The translations under genes were made by a program, and so were the position numbers. The notes beneath the pieces were generated by a model. The model was not told the origin of the DNA. It worked only from the letters and a program-made list of their open reading frames with translations, and did not search any database. A stretch of 64,000 nt of DNA from an uncultured Kiritimatiellota bacterium (GTDB taxonomy: Bacteria; Verrucomicrobiota; Kiritimatiellia; RFP12; DVOR01), in the NCBI GenBank assembly GCA_944389945.1, contig CALXOF010000007.1, forward strand, positions 97,892 through 161,891. The letters run 5' to 3'. This document shows, piece after piece, positions 1 to 9,619 of the stretch (position 1 is its first letter; each line of letters begins with the position of its first letter).

Positions 1-9
1 GGCTGTTTT

Positions 10-1098
10 ATGCAAACATCCATCCCATCCTCCCTCAGCCACAAGCTGGCCAACATGGGATTTTTCTGTGCGTTGCTCGTCGTCAGCATCCACGTTCCCA
101 ATCCCCAAGGCCTTTCACCAACGAATGTGCAATGGTGGATTGGGGCGCTTCTCGTAAATGGCTTGGCGCGTATTGCGGTACCGTTCTTCTTTGTGACCTC
201 AGGGTTTCTTTTGGCCGGACACGTGACGGAGCAGGGGTGGTGGGCTCGAGAGGTTCGAAAACGACTTCGCAGCCTGGTGCTCCCCTTTTGCGTTTGGTCA
301 ATCCTATTCGCGGCATTCCTCCTCGGTGAAATTGTCTTGGCGAACATCTTGGCGGGTGCGCCATTGGGGCGTAACCTGCCTGACGATTGGTGCGGGCTCT
401 TTTGGAATATTGGGCTTGTGTCTGCCTCTCCTTACGTATATACGCTCTGGTTTCTTCGCACGCTCTTCGTCTTCATTTTGCTGTCGGCACCGCTTGTCTG
501 GATGATGCGACATGGCCGCACCTGGGTGATATGCCTCGCCGCCGGGCTTGTTTCGCTCTATTTGTGGACGATTCCATTCTCCCCACAGATTGAGAATGAA
601 GGCGCTCCGTTCCTGTTCGGGAAACTGGGGATTTTCTCGGCATGTTCCCTTTTCGCCTTTGCGTTGGGGATTTTCCTTCGCCTCCATCCTTTCCCGGCAA
701 AGATGCCGCGTTGGGCGAATAAAAGTGCTTTGCTCGTCGGGTTGGGGTGCTTTTGCCTACAGCAACTGTGCCTTGACTGGGAGACATCCCGATGGATTTC
801 CGGGACACTTTCCGACATTGGCATTTGGATTTCGCTTTGGGCCACTTGGCGGCTGTTCCCGAGCGGCCCCTGGCCAAAAAACATGACCTCCCTGGCCTTC
901 CCACTCTATCTTATCCACATCTTCCCTATTTTCGTGTTTTCCTTGATTACGCATGAGTTCCAAGTACTGACGACTGTCCCCCCCTGTGTCTCCTACCTGA
1001 TTCATCTGGTGGTGGCGATCGTGGTCTCATTGAGTGTGGCCGTTTTACTTCGGCGCCTCTGCCCATGGGGCTTCGGTGTTCTCTTCGGCGGACGATGA
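10..1098 (+). CDS. Acyltransferase-3 family membrane protein
   Basis: A 362-residue multi-pass membrane protein of the acyltransferase-3 family, which transfers acyl groups to extracytoplasmic sugars or other envelope substrates. Family landmarks are visible in order: the first segment with VSIHV (residues 25-29), the PFFFVTSGFLL segment near residue 58, YTLWFLRTLF near residue 144, and the C-terminal LAFPLYLIHIF segment near residue 297. About ten hydrophobic segments fill the length. The start is the first in-frame ATG, nine bases into the window, so an earlier start cannot be excluded. The substrate cannot be told from sequence. It lies 132 bp upstream of secA on the same strand and is probably a separate unit. 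Confidence 0.8.
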   Translation: MQTSIPSSLSHKLANMGFFCALLVVSIHVPNPQGLSPTNVQWWIGALLVNGLARIAVPFFFVTSGFLLAGHVTEQGWWAREVRKRLRSLVLPFCVWSILFAAFLLGEIVLANILAGAPLGRNLPDDWCGLFWNIGLVSASPYVYTLWFLRTLFVFILLSAPLVWMMRHGRTWVICLAAGLVSLYLWTIPFSPQIENEGAPFLFGKLGIFSACSLFAFALGIFLRLHPFPAKMPRWANKSALLVGLGCFCLQQLCLDWETSRWISGTLSDIGIWISLWATWRLFPSGPWPKNMTSLAFPLYLIHIFPIFVFSLITHEFQVLTTVPPCVSYLIHLVVAIVVSLSVAVLLRRLCPWGFGVLFGGR

Positions 1099-1197
1099 CG
1101 CATGACCGCCCGAATAATCCCCTCTTTCTCTTGTTCTCTTGGCCTTTCTTGGGTGAACTAACAGGCTGGCCTGGAAACGGACGGCAAGGAGTTTTGA

Positions 1198-1203
1198 TAT
1201 ACT
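1198..1203 (+). promoter_or_regulatory. Candidate -10 box of secA
   Basis: TATACT lies 27 bases before the secA ATG and is preceded by TTTTGA. No convincing -35 box is seen 16-18 bases upstream. An AAGGA Shine-Dalgarno lies at about 1219-1223. This is a motif match only. Confidence 0.35.
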
Positions 1204-1230
1204 GGGGATTACATTTGACAAGGATTTGCC

Positions 1231-4200
1231 ATGAACCTTCTGAAACTGATTTTCGGCACGAAGAACCAACGCGACGTCAAGAAGTTGCTGCCTATTGTCC
1301 ACAAGGTGAACGCGATTGAGGAGCAATATCAATCGCTGAGCGAGGAGCAACTGAAGGCCAAGACGCAGGAGTTCCGTGACCGTTTGGCGAAGGGCGAGAC
1401 GCTCGATGACCTGTTGCCGGAGGCGTATGCCACGGTGAAGAACGCGTGCCGCCGCCTGGTGGGGACGACCGTGGAGGTCTGCGGCCACGAGGTCACCTGG
1501 AACATGATTCCCTTTGACGTGCAGATCATCGGCGGCATCGTCCTGCACCAGGGTAAGATCGCCGAGATGCAGACGGGCGAAGGCAAGACGCTGGTGGCGA
1601 CCTTCCCGCTCTATCTGAACGCGCTCTCGGGCGGTGCGACGCACTTGGTGACGGTGAACGATTACCTGGCGCGGCGCGACGCGCAGTTCATGGGCCACCT
1701 CTTCAAGTACCTGGGGCTGACGGTGGGATGCATACAGAACTCCATGCGTCCGGCCGAGCGCCGTGAGCAGTATGCCTGCGACATCACCTACGGCACGAAC
1801 AGTGAGTTCGGCTTCGACTATCTGCGCGACAACGGCATGGCGACCGACCCCTCGCAGGTGGTGCAGCGCGGCCATGCCTTCGCCATCGTGGACGAGGTGG
1901 ACAGCATCTTGATCGACGAGGCGCGTACGCCGCTCATCATTTCCGGCCCGGCGCAGCGTTCGGCCTCGGGCGAGTACGTGGCGCAGAAGCCGCGCGTGGA
2001 GCGTATCTTCCGTGAGCAGACGAAGATCTGCACGCAGCTGCTGACCGAGGCGAAGGCCGACCTCGCCAAGGGCGACAACGATGCCGCGATGCTCAAGCTC
2101 TTCCAGGTCTATCACGGCACGCCGAAGAACAAGCAGTTCCAGCACCTCATCGAGGAGCCCTCCGTGCGCCGTCTGCATGAGCAGGTCGAGGCCATGATGC
2201 TCACCGATATGCGCAAGCGCGAGGCCCGCGCCCTCAAGGAGGCCCTGCTCTTCACCATCGACGAAAAGACCCGCGAGGTGTCGCTCACCGACAAGGGCAC
2301 GCGCTTCATCTCGCCGGACGACCCGGAGATGTATGTGGTGCCCGACCTGCCGGGTCAACTGGCCGCGCTGGAGGGGCAGAAGGAGCTCTCCCAGGAAGAA
2401 CGCGCCGCCAAGCGCCGTCAAATCCAGGAGGCCTTCGCCGCGAAGAGCGAGCGCCTGCACATCGTGGACCAACTCCTGCGTGCCTACGCCCTCTATAATA
2501 AGGATGAGGAGTACGTGGTGCAGGACGGCAAGGTCATGATCGTGGACGAGTTCACGGGGCGCATCCTGCCCGGCCGCCGTTGGAGCGAGGGCTTGCACCA
2601 GGCCGTCGAGGCCAAGGAAGGCGTGAACATCGAGCGCGAGACGCAGACCCTGGCCACCATCACCATCCAGAACTACTTCCGTCTCTACAAGAAACTCTCC
2701 GGCATGACCGGTACCGCCGAGACCGAGGCCACGGAGTTCAACGACATCTACAAGCTGGACGTGGTGGTCATCCCGACGAACCGCCCCATCCGCCGCGTGG
2801 ACGGCAACGACCAGATTTACAAGACCCAACGCGAGAAGTACCGCGCCATCATCGATGAGGTCCGCAAGGCCCACGAGCGCGGCCAGCCCGTACTATTGGG
2901 CACCGTGACGGTCGACACCTCGGAGGTGCTCAGCCGTATGCTCCGCATCGCCGGCATCCCCCACCACGTGCTCAACGCCAAGAACCACGCGATGGAAGCC
3001 GAGATTGTGGCCCAGGCCGGCCAGCCCGGCGCCGTCACCATCGCCACCAACATGGCCGGCCGCGGCACGGACATCAAGCTCGGCCCCGGCGTCGTCTGGA
3101 TGAGCGAGGAGCAAATCAAGGACAAGACCTTGACCTTGGACTCCGTGCCGAAGGGCGAGAAGAAGTCCTTGCGCAAGCTCCTGGAAGAACGCCCCTGCGG
3201 CCTTTACGTGATTGCCTCTGAGCGTCACGAATCCCGCCGTATCGACCGCCAGTTGCGCGGCCGCTGTTCCCGTCAGGGTGACCCCGGCGCCAGCCGTTTC
3301 TACCTCTCGCTGGAAGACAACCTCATGCGCCTCTTCGGCGGCGACAAGCTCGCCGGCCTCATGTCGCGCCTGGGATTGAAGGAAGGCGAGGCCATCGAGC
3401 ATCGTTGGCTCAACCATACCGTCGAGCGCGCCCAGCGCAAGGTGGAGGAGCAGAACTTCTCCATCCGTAAGCGCACCCTGCAATACGACGACGTGATGAA
3501 CCGCCAGCGCACCATCGTCTACGGTCTGCGCCAGGACATCCTGATGAAGGAAGGCGCCGCCCACGACTGTATCCTGGACGTCTTCAACGACCTCATCGTC
3601 GACCGTTGCGAAGGCGCGCTCGCCGATGCCAAGGATGCCGACCCCAAGGCCCTCGCCGACTGGGTCGCCAACTTCCCCATCGCCTGCTCCGAAGAGGAAT
3701 GTAAAGGCTGGATTGGCAACCCGCAGGCCGCCGCAACCGAGCTCTTCAGGCGCGTGGAAGAGGCCTATCAGGCCAAGTGCGAAGGCGAAATCCCGGAGGC
3801 CCTCCCCATGCTCGAACGCATGGTCTGCCTCACCGCCATTGACGAAGAGTGGCAGAAGTTCCTCGCCGCGATGGACGACCTGCGCCGGAGCGTCAACCTC
3901 CGCGGCTACGGCCAGCGCGACCCCCTCGTGGAATACAAGCGCGAGGCCTTCACGATGTTCGATGAACTGATGGGCACCATCAAGGCCGGCATCGTCCGCG
4001 CCGCCTTCACCACCACCACGAACGTCGAAGCCTACTTCGCCATGCGTGAACGCGCGGCCCGCAAGGCTCAGACCGTCCACCAGGACCTTGGCGACATCAC
4101 GGCCAACCTCGGCCGTCCCCAAGCCGCCTCCGCGCCCCAAGCGGCACCCGCGCCGCAGCCGGCCCCGCAACCCCGCCGCATGCCGGCCTCCTTCACCGTC

Positions 4201-4437
4201 ACCGTCCCGGGCCTGGCCAAGCCGGAGCCCGCACCCGCCGGCGACGGCTCCCTGGAGTCGCTCATGAAGGCCCTTGGAATGCAAGAAGGCTCCGCTCCCG
4301 CCGCGCCCACGCCCGCGCAACCGGCTCAGCCCGCCAAGCAGGAGCCCCTCCGCGCCCAACCGAAGGTCGGCCGTAACGACCCCTGCCCCTGCGGCTCCGG
4401 GAAGAAGTATAAGAACTGTTGCGGAAAGGACCTCTGA
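1231..4437 (+). CDS. secA: Preprotein translocase ATPase SecA
   Basis: SecA, the cytosolic ATPase motor that drives unfolded preproteins through SecYEG. The 1,068-residue protein shows Walker A MQTGEGKT (113-120), Walker B/DEAD-like DEVDSILIDEAR, the conserved GRGTDIKLG motif of the second ATPase fold, and a C-terminal zinc-binding SEC-C motif CPCGSGKKYKNCC at the very end. It is longer than the roughly 900-residue proteobacterial protein. Extra charged sequence sits after the Walker B region (about 245-330), and a Pro/Ala-rich linker (about 950-1040) precedes SEC-C. The ATG is preceded by AAGGA. The stop codon overlaps the start of the next gene (TGATG), which suggests translational coupling to the VWA protein. 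Confidence 0.97.
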   Translation: MNLLKLIFGTKNQRDVKKLLPIVHKVNAIEEQYQSLSEEQLKAKTQEFRDRLAKGETLDDLLPEAYATVKNACRRLVGTTVEVCGHEVTWNMIPFDVQIIGGIVLHQGKIAEMQTGEGKTLVATFPLYLNALSGGATHLVTVNDYLARRDAQFMGHLFKYLGLTVGCIQNSMRPAERREQYACDITYGTNSEFGFDYLRDNGMATDPSQVVQRGHAFAIVDEVDSILIDEARTPLIISGPAQRSASGEYVAQKPRVERIFREQTKICTQLLTEAKADLAKGDNDAAMLKLFQVYHGTPKNKQFQHLIEEPSVRRLHEQVEAMMLTDMRKREARALKEALLFTIDEKTREVSLTDKGTRFISPDDPEMYVVPDLPGQLAALEGQKELSQEERAAKRRQIQEAFAAKSERLHIVDQLLRAYALYNKDEEYVVQDGKVMIVDEFTGRILPGRRWSEGLHQAVEAKEGVNIERETQTLATITIQNYFRLYKKLSGMTGTAETEATEFNDIYKLDVVVIPTNRPIRRVDGNDQIYKTQREKYRAIIDEVRKAHERGQPVLLGTVTVDTSEVLSRMLRIAGIPHHVLNAKNHAMEAEIVAQAGQPGAVTIATNMAGRGTDIKLGPGVVWMSEEQIKDKTLTLDSVPKGEKKSLRKLLEERPCGLYVIASERHESRRIDRQLRGRCSRQGDPGASRFYLSLEDNLMRLFGGDKLAGLMSRLGLKEGEAIEHRWLNHTVERAQRKVEEQNFSIRKRTLQYDDVMNRQRTIVYGLRQDILMKEGAAHDCILDVFNDLIVDRCEGALADAKDADPKALADWVANFPIACSEEECKGWIGNPQAAATELFRRVEEAYQAKCEGEIPEALPMLERMVCLTAIDEEWQKFLAAMDDLRRSVNLRGYGQRDPLVEYKREAFTMFDELMGTIKAGIVRAAFTTTTNVEAYFAMRERAARKAQTVHQDLGDITANLGRPQAASAPQAAPAPQPAPQPRRMPASFTVTVPGLAKPEPAPAGDGSLESLMKALGMQEGSAPAAPTPAQPAQPAKQEPLRAQPKVGRNDPCPCGSGKKYKNCCGKDL

Positions 4438-6218
4438 TGCTCGGGCGTGGGCAACGCCTCCCCTTTGACGCGCCCGACGATGGGTTGGGCGTGGGGCGGC
4501 ATACGCTCACGCTTCTGGCCGCCATCGCCCTCTCCGTGCTGATTCACTTCGGGATTCTGCTGTTGTGCGCACCGATCCGTTTCGGCGGAGGGTTGCCGCA
4601 TCTGCAGGAGGCCCAATCGGCCATGGAGCGGATCCCGCCGTTGCAGGTCTCCCTGGTGCCGAAGACCGCCGCGCCGCCCCCCCTCGAGCCGGCGGCGCCA
4701 GACCCCGCCGCCGCGGCCGGGCAATCCGCGCAGGAAGTCGCCGATCGGGCGGAGTCCGCCCCGACCCAGACGCCGCCGGCGCCCGCGCTCCCGCAACTCG
4801 CCGCGGCGCCCGCCCCGCCCCCGCCGCCCCAACTGGAGGCGACGGAAGCCTTCACGCCGCCCCCCTTCCCGCTCCCCGACCTCACGGGTGCCGTTGATTC
4901 CGCGCCCACGCCGCGCTGGTCGCTCGAGGCCGCCCCCGCGCCCGCGCCGACCGCACCCTCCATCGAACGGCTTGTCGCGGAAGGCTCCGCCGCTTCCCTC
5001 TTGGCGCCGCCCCTGCCTCCTGCCGCAGACACCACCGAAACCCCATCCAACCTCCCGGCCTCCCCGCTGTTGCCTCCGGCACCGTCGGCCGTGCTCGCGC
5101 CCAACGCCGCCGCCATCAGTACCAGCCGTTGGGCCGAAACCCTCGCGAAAGAGAACACCGAGGCCCCGGTCTTCCGCGACATCGACGACCGCCTCGCCCT
5201 CGCCCTCACCGTGCAGGACAGTCCCGCCGACCCCAACCACCGCTATTTCCGCCTGGACATCCGCCGCAAGCCCGACAGCCCGCTCCCCATCATGCCCAAA
5301 GACGTCCTCATCATCCAAGACGTCTCCGGCTCCATCGGTGCCGACCGCCTCGCCTCCTCCAAGCGCGTCCTCAAGGCCGCCCTCGCCAACACCCTCCGCC
5401 AGGGCGACCGCTTCATCGTCTTCGCCTTCCGCCACAACACCCTGACCCCCTCCGGCTCCTGGCGCACCTATGACGCCGACTCCAAGGCCTACGCCGAAGA
5501 CTTCATCGACTCCCTCCGCGCCATCGGCAACACCGACATCCTCAACCTTCTGCAAGACATCCTCACCCTCCCCACCGACCCCGCGCGTCCCCTCATCGCC
5601 GTCCTCGTCTCCGACGGCGACCCCACCGTGGGCGACACCCGCACGGCCCACATCATCAGCGAGTTCTCCGGCAAGAACGATGGCCGCATCGCCATCTACG
5701 CCTTCGGCACCGGCTCCGTCGGCAAGCGCACCTCCCACTACGACCCCTACTTCCTTGACCTCCTCAGCTACGCCAACCGCGGCGAGAACGTCACCGCCTC
5801 CGGCAACGTCGCCACGCTCGCCGATGAGCTCACCCCGGTCTTCGACTCCATCCGCCACCCCGTCCTCAAAGACCCCATCCTGACCTTCGATTCCGCCAGC
5901 GGCGGGGAGATTCACCCGCGTCACCTCACCCACCTCTTCGCTGACCGTCCGCTCATCGTCTACGGTCGCGTCCCCAAGCGTGCCAAGACCGTCACCTGCC
6001 AGCTCCGCGGCCAAGCCGCCAACGACGCCTACGATGCCGTCTTCACCTTCGACCTCACCAACGCGCCGCAAGCCTCTGGCGACCTCCGCACCGACTGGGC
6101 CCGCCGCGCGCTCTTCGACCTCCTCGTCGAATACGAGACCAACCCCTCCGACGCGCTCCTCCGCCGCATCGGCGCCTTCGCCCGCGAGCACGGCCTCCCC
6201 AACCCTTACCGCCGCTGA
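4437..6218 (+). CDS. Membrane-anchored von Willebrand factor A protein with proline-rich linker
   Basis: A 593-residue protein with one N-terminal membrane segment (about 24-45), then about 180 residues very rich in proline and alanine, then a VWA domain (about 288-470) with the metal-site motif DVSGS (295-299), and an unassigned C-terminal region. The topology (short cytoplasmic tail, one helix, periplasmic Pro-rich spacer) resembles TonB-type proteins, but no TonB C-terminal domain is seen. VWA domains usually mediate metal-dependent protein contacts. The start chosen is the ATG overlapping the secA stop; an alternative start lies 18 bases upstream inside secA. It is followed after 3 bases by cca. 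The partner is unknown. Confidence 0.75.
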   Translation: MLGRGQRLPFDAPDDGLGVGRHTLTLLAAIALSVLIHFGILLLCAPIRFGGGLPHLQEAQSAMERIPPLQVSLVPKTAAPPPLEPAAPDPAAAAGQSAQEVADRAESAPTQTPPAPALPQLAAAPAPPPPPQLEATEAFTPPPFPLPDLTGAVDSAPTPRWSLEAAPAPAPTAPSIERLVAEGSAASLLAPPLPPAADTTETPSNLPASPLLPPAPSAVLAPNAAAISTSRWAETLAKENTEAPVFRDIDDRLALALTVQDSPADPNHRYFRLDIRRKPDSPLPIMPKDVLIIQDVSGSIGADRLASSKRVLKAALANTLRQGDRFIVFAFRHNTLTPSGSWRTYDADSKAYAEDFIDSLRAIGNTDILNLLQDILTLPTDPARPLIAVLVSDGDPTVGDTRTAHIISEFSGKNDGRIAIYAFGTGSVGKRTSHYDPYFLDLLSYANRGENVTASGNVATLADELTPVFDSIRHPVLKDPILTFDSASGGEIHPRHLTHLFADRPLIVYGRVPKRAKTVTCQLRGQAANDAYDAVFTFDLTNAPQASGDLRTDWARRALFDLLVEYETNPSDALLRRIGAFAREHGLPNPYRR

Positions 6219-6221
6219 CCC

Positions 6222-7595
6222 ATGTCCACGCTGACCTTCCAAAGCACGGACGGTGCGCTGGCCGAGCGGGCCTGCGCCATTGTCCGCCGCCTCCGCGACC
6301 ACGGCTTCACCGCCTACTTCGCCGGCGGCTGCGTCCGCGACGCCCTCCGCGGCGCCCCCGTGAAGGACATCGACGTCGCCACCTCCGCCACCCCAGACCA
6401 AATCGCCGCACTCTTCCCCGCCCAGAGCGTCGGCGTCGGCAAGAGTTTCGGCGTGATGCTCGTCCTCCAAGACGGCGTCCCCTACGACGTCGCCACCTTC
6501 CGCACCGACGGCGGCTACCAGGACGGCCGCCACCCGGACGCCATCGTCTACGACACCGCCGAGCACGACGCCCAGCGCCGCGACTTCACCGTCAACGCCC
6601 TCTTCTACGACCCCCTCGAAGGCCGCGTCATCGACTACGTCGGCGGCCTGGAAGACCTCCGCGCCGGCCGCCTGCGCACCGTCGGCGACCCCGTCCGCCG
6701 CTTCCGCGAAGACCGCCTGCGCCTCCTCCGCGCCATCCGCTTCGCCGCCGTCTGCGGGTGGGAGATCGAGCCCGCCACCTGGGCCGCCATCCGCGCCGAG
6801 GCCCCCGCCCTCCCCTGCGTCAGCGCCGAACGTATCCGCACCGAGTTCCTCCGCATGCTCTGCGAGGCCCCCCGCCCCGCCCGCGCGCTCGACCTCCTCT
6901 CCGAGAGCGGCCTCCTCGCGACCTTCTTCCCCGAACTCCTCGCCCTGCGCGGCTGCCTGCAAGATCCCCTCTGGCACCCCGAAGGCGACGTCTGGGCGCA
7001 CACCGCCAAGATGCTCGACCTCGCCCCGCCCCCGCCGCGCGACCCCGCGCTCGTCTGGGCCATCCTCCTGCACGACATCGGCAAACCCGCCACCCTCCAA
7101 ACCACCGTCGAGCCCGACGGCACCCTCCGCCACCGCACCCCCAACCACGCCGCCGTCGGCGCCGAGATGGCCGAGCCCATCCTTCGCCGCTTCAAGGAGA
7201 GCCGCTCCGTCATCGAGGCCGTCGTCACCGCCGTCCGCAACCATATGCAGTTTGTCGAGCTTCCCAAGATGCGCGAGTCCAACGTCCGCAAGATGCTCGG
7301 CCGCCCCACCATGCCCCTGGAACTCGAACTCCACCGCCTCGACTGCCTCTCCTCCCACGCCAAGCTCGACCTCTACGACCTCGCCAAGCGCCGCCTCGCC
7401 GAGTTCGCCGCCGAGCCCATCCTCCCGCCCCGCGCCGTCACCGGGCGCGACCTCCTCGCCCTCGGCTTCACGCCCGGCCCCGCCCTCGGCGACCTCCTCG
7501 ACCGCCTCTACGCCCGCCAGCTCGAAGGCGCCGACCGCGACACCCTCCTCCGCGAGGCCGCCGACCTCCGCCCGGCCACCCCGCCCAACGACTGA
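6222..7595 (+). CDS. cca: CCA-adding tRNA nucleotidyltransferase with HD domain
   Basis: A 457-residue class II nucleotidyltransferase that adds or repairs the 3' CCA of tRNA. Visible motifs are the GGCVRD phosphate-binding signature (35-40), the catalytic DID pair (Asp49 and Asp51), the RRDFTVNAL motif of the head/neck, and an HD-domain signature LLHDIGKPAT in the C-terminal half. Poly(A) polymerases share the same core, so poly(A) activity is the main alternative; the HD domain is common in bacterial CCA enzymes. It begins 3 bases after the VWA gene and ends 11 bases before the permease gene, in a likely operon. Codon third positions here are strongly C-biased, as in the next gene. Confidence 0.88.
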   Translation: MSTLTFQSTDGALAERACAIVRRLRDHGFTAYFAGGCVRDALRGAPVKDIDVATSATPDQIAALFPAQSVGVGKSFGVMLVLQDGVPYDVATFRTDGGYQDGRHPDAIVYDTAEHDAQRRDFTVNALFYDPLEGRVIDYVGGLEDLRAGRLRTVGDPVRRFREDRLRLLRAIRFAAVCGWEIEPATWAAIRAEAPALPCVSAERIRTEFLRMLCEAPRPARALDLLSESGLLATFFPELLALRGCLQDPLWHPEGDVWAHTAKMLDLAPPPPRDPALVWAILLHDIGKPATLQTTVEPDGTLRHRTPNHAAVGAEMAEPILRRFKESRSVIEAVVTAVRNHMQFVELPKMRESNVRKMLGRPTMPLELELHRLDCLSSHAKLDLYDLAKRRLAEFAAEPILPPRAVTGRDLLALGFTPGPALGDLLDRLYARQLEGADRDTLLREAADLRPATPPND

Positions 7596-7606
7596 CCGGC
7601 CCCGCC

Positions 7607-9493
7607 ATGATCATCCTGCCCACCGAGCGCAAGACCTTCCGCGCCAGGCTCATCCTGGCCGTCATCTACCTAGTCCTCGCCCTCGGCGCCCTCACGATGG
7701 TCTGGCCCTTCCTCATGATGGTCGCCGGCTCCATGTCCGGCCGCTTCGACTACGACCGCCACTCCCCCCTCCTCACCTCCGTCTGGACCCCCGAGGGCCG
7801 CTTCGTCCGCGTCCTCTCCTCCTTCCACCCCGCCTTCCCCAAAAACACCTTCCCCAACGCCCCCGCCGACTGGACCGCCTGGTCCGCCATCGCCGAGGAC
7901 CCCGAGGCCATCCGCGCCTTCGCCCGACCGTGGATCGACGGCATGGACGACCCCGCGACCGCCGCCGCCTGGCGCACCATGGCCCAAGACTACGCCGACT
8001 TCAACCGCACCTACGACGTCCGCAACTCCGTCTGTTCCTACGACGAGCGCGACGTCGCCCCCTACGTCCGCGAGACCTTCGAGGCCAAGACCGGCCACCA
8101 AGGCGAACAGGCCGCCCTGGACGAACTCAACCGCACCTGGGACATCCGCTACAACTCCTTCCACGCCATCCGCTTCCGCGCCCAGTCACGCGTCCCCCTC
8201 CACTATCCCGACTGGGATTGGCCCGACGACCCCAAGACCGCCCTCTGGCAAGCCTTCAAGGCCCACTGCCGCGACGTCCCCTACCCCTACGCGCGCACCC
8301 GCCCCTACCGCCTCGCCCCCCGCTGGACCCGTTGGCGCGCCCAGCGCAACCTCGCCCCCGCCCCCTTCCCCGGCGACGACGCCGACCCCGCCTGGCGTGA
8401 ATTCGTCACCACCGCCTACCCCCGCCGACTCCTCCGCGTCCGCATCAACCAAGAGACGCAGGCCGACTGGATCCGCTTCGTCCAAGCCCAAATCCGCTCC
8501 CCCGCCGACTACGAACGCCTCACCGGCCAAACCGCGCCCCACCGCCTCGCCGACATCCCCCTCAAGCCCTACGACAACACCCCCCTCTGGCGCGCCTTCG
8601 TCGCCACCCTCCCCTACGACGCCCTCATCGCCACCTCCGCCGAGGCCGATTGGCAGGCCTTCCTCAAGGCCCGCTACCGCACGCTCGACGCCCTCAACGC
8701 CGCCTACCGCGACGCCCACGGCGCCCCCTACGCCGTCACGGACTGGCGCGATGTCCCCCTCCCCCTCGCCCAAGCCTACGCCGTCACCTTCGCCGACCAC
8801 GGCACTGCCCTCCTCTGGCAAGACATCACCTCTAGCTACCGCACCGTCGTCGACGCCCTCTTCCTCCGCGGCCGCGCCTGGTGGAACACCCTCGTCCTCG
8901 TCCTGCTCACCATCCTCGCCACCCTCACCGTCAATCCCCTCGCCGCCTACGCCCTCTCCCGCTTCCGCCTCCCCCACACCGAAGGCATCCTCCTCTTCCT
9001 CCTGGCCACCATGGCCTTTCCCGCCGCCGTCACCGCCATCCCCGGCTTCCTCCTCATCCGCGAGCTCGGCCTCCTCAACACCTTCGCCGCCCTCGTCCTC
9101 CCCACCGTTGCCAACGGCCTCTCCATCTTCGTCCTCAAAGGCTTCTTCGACGCCCTCCCCCGCGAGCTCTACGAAGCCGCCACCATCGACGGCGCCTCCG
9201 AGTGGCAAATCTTCCGCCACATCACCCTCCCCATGACCACCCCCATCCTCGCCGTCAACGCCCTCAACGCCTTCATCGCCGCCTACAACTCCTGGGAATG
9301 GGCCCTCCTCGTCTGCCAGCGCCAAAGCCATTGGACCCTCTCCGTCTGGCTCTACCAGATGAGCCAGACCTACGCCGGCACCCCCTGGGTCACCCTTGCC
9401 GGCTTCGTCCTCGTCTCCATCCCCACCGCCCTCGTCTTCCTCCTCTGCCAACGCGTCATCCTCCGCGGCATCGTCCTCCCCTCCATGAAGTGA
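7607..9493 (+). CDS. Carbohydrate ABC transporter permease (MalG/CUT1-like) with large extracytoplasmic insertion
   Basis: A 628-residue inner-membrane permease. TM1 is at about 14-41. A hydrophilic block of some 375 residues (about 45-420) follows, then a standard CUT1 permease core from about 425. The core carries the EAA-loop motif (about 522-542, EAATIDGASEWQIF) that docks the ATPase, and further helices to the end. Ordinary MalG-type permeases are about 280 residues and lack the block, which sits where TM1 exits on the outer face. The block is rich in Trp, Asp and Tyr and holds two related segments ending ADIPLKP and DWRDVPLPL. No binding protein, partner permease or ATPase is adjacent. 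The start is the ATG 11 bases after cca. Confidence 0.85.
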   Translation: MIILPTERKTFRARLILAVIYLVLALGALTMVWPFLMMVAGSMSGRFDYDRHSPLLTSVWTPEGRFVRVLSSFHPAFPKNTFPNAPADWTAWSAIAEDPEAIRAFARPWIDGMDDPATAAAWRTMAQDYADFNRTYDVRNSVCSYDERDVAPYVRETFEAKTGHQGEQAALDELNRTWDIRYNSFHAIRFRAQSRVPLHYPDWDWPDDPKTALWQAFKAHCRDVPYPYARTRPYRLAPRWTRWRAQRNLAPAPFPGDDADPAWREFVTTAYPRRLLRVRINQETQADWIRFVQAQIRSPADYERLTGQTAPHRLADIPLKPYDNTPLWRAFVATLPYDALIATSAEADWQAFLKARYRTLDALNAAYRDAHGAPYAVTDWRDVPLPLAQAYAVTFADHGTALLWQDITSSYRTVVDALFLRGRAWWNTLVLVLLTILATLTVNPLAAYALSRFRLPHTEGILLFLLATMAFPAAVTAIPGFLLIRELGLLNTFAALVLPTVANGLSIFVLKGFFDALPRELYEAATIDGASEWQIFRHITLPMTTPILAVNALNAFIAAYNSWEWALLVCQRQSHWTLSVWLYQMSQTYAGTPWVTLAGFVLVSIPTALVFLLCQRVILRGIVLPSMK

Positions 9494-9592
9494 CACCCGC
9501 CAAAGGAAACTGTCTTGGGAAATCGGCAAGCCTCATTTTCCCGGACACGATTGGGCCTTCGGACCGACAGTGCGGGCCTGGGGGTCTTTTGC

Positions 9593-9598
9593 TATACT
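9593..9598 (+). promoter_or_regulatory. Candidate -10 box of the AAA-ATPase gene
   Basis: TATACT lies 22 bases before the chosen ATG at 9620, followed by a GAGGAGG Shine-Dalgarno at 9607-9613. No good -35 match is seen. The box supports an internal start rather than the longer open frame beginning at 9515. Confidence 0.4.
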
Positions 9599-9619
9599 GT
9601 GACACGAGGAGGACGCAAG

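Noticed and set aside
4326..7358. Very long minus-strand open frame (1,010 codons) opposite the VWA and cca genes
   Set aside because: Its composition is repetitive Gly/Glu/Val/Ala, as expected for the complement of GC-rich coding DNA, and the plus strand holds clear families.
8186..9529. Minus-strand frame of 447 codons opposite the permease
   Set aside because: Glu/Gly-rich low-complexity shadow; no ribosome site or family match.
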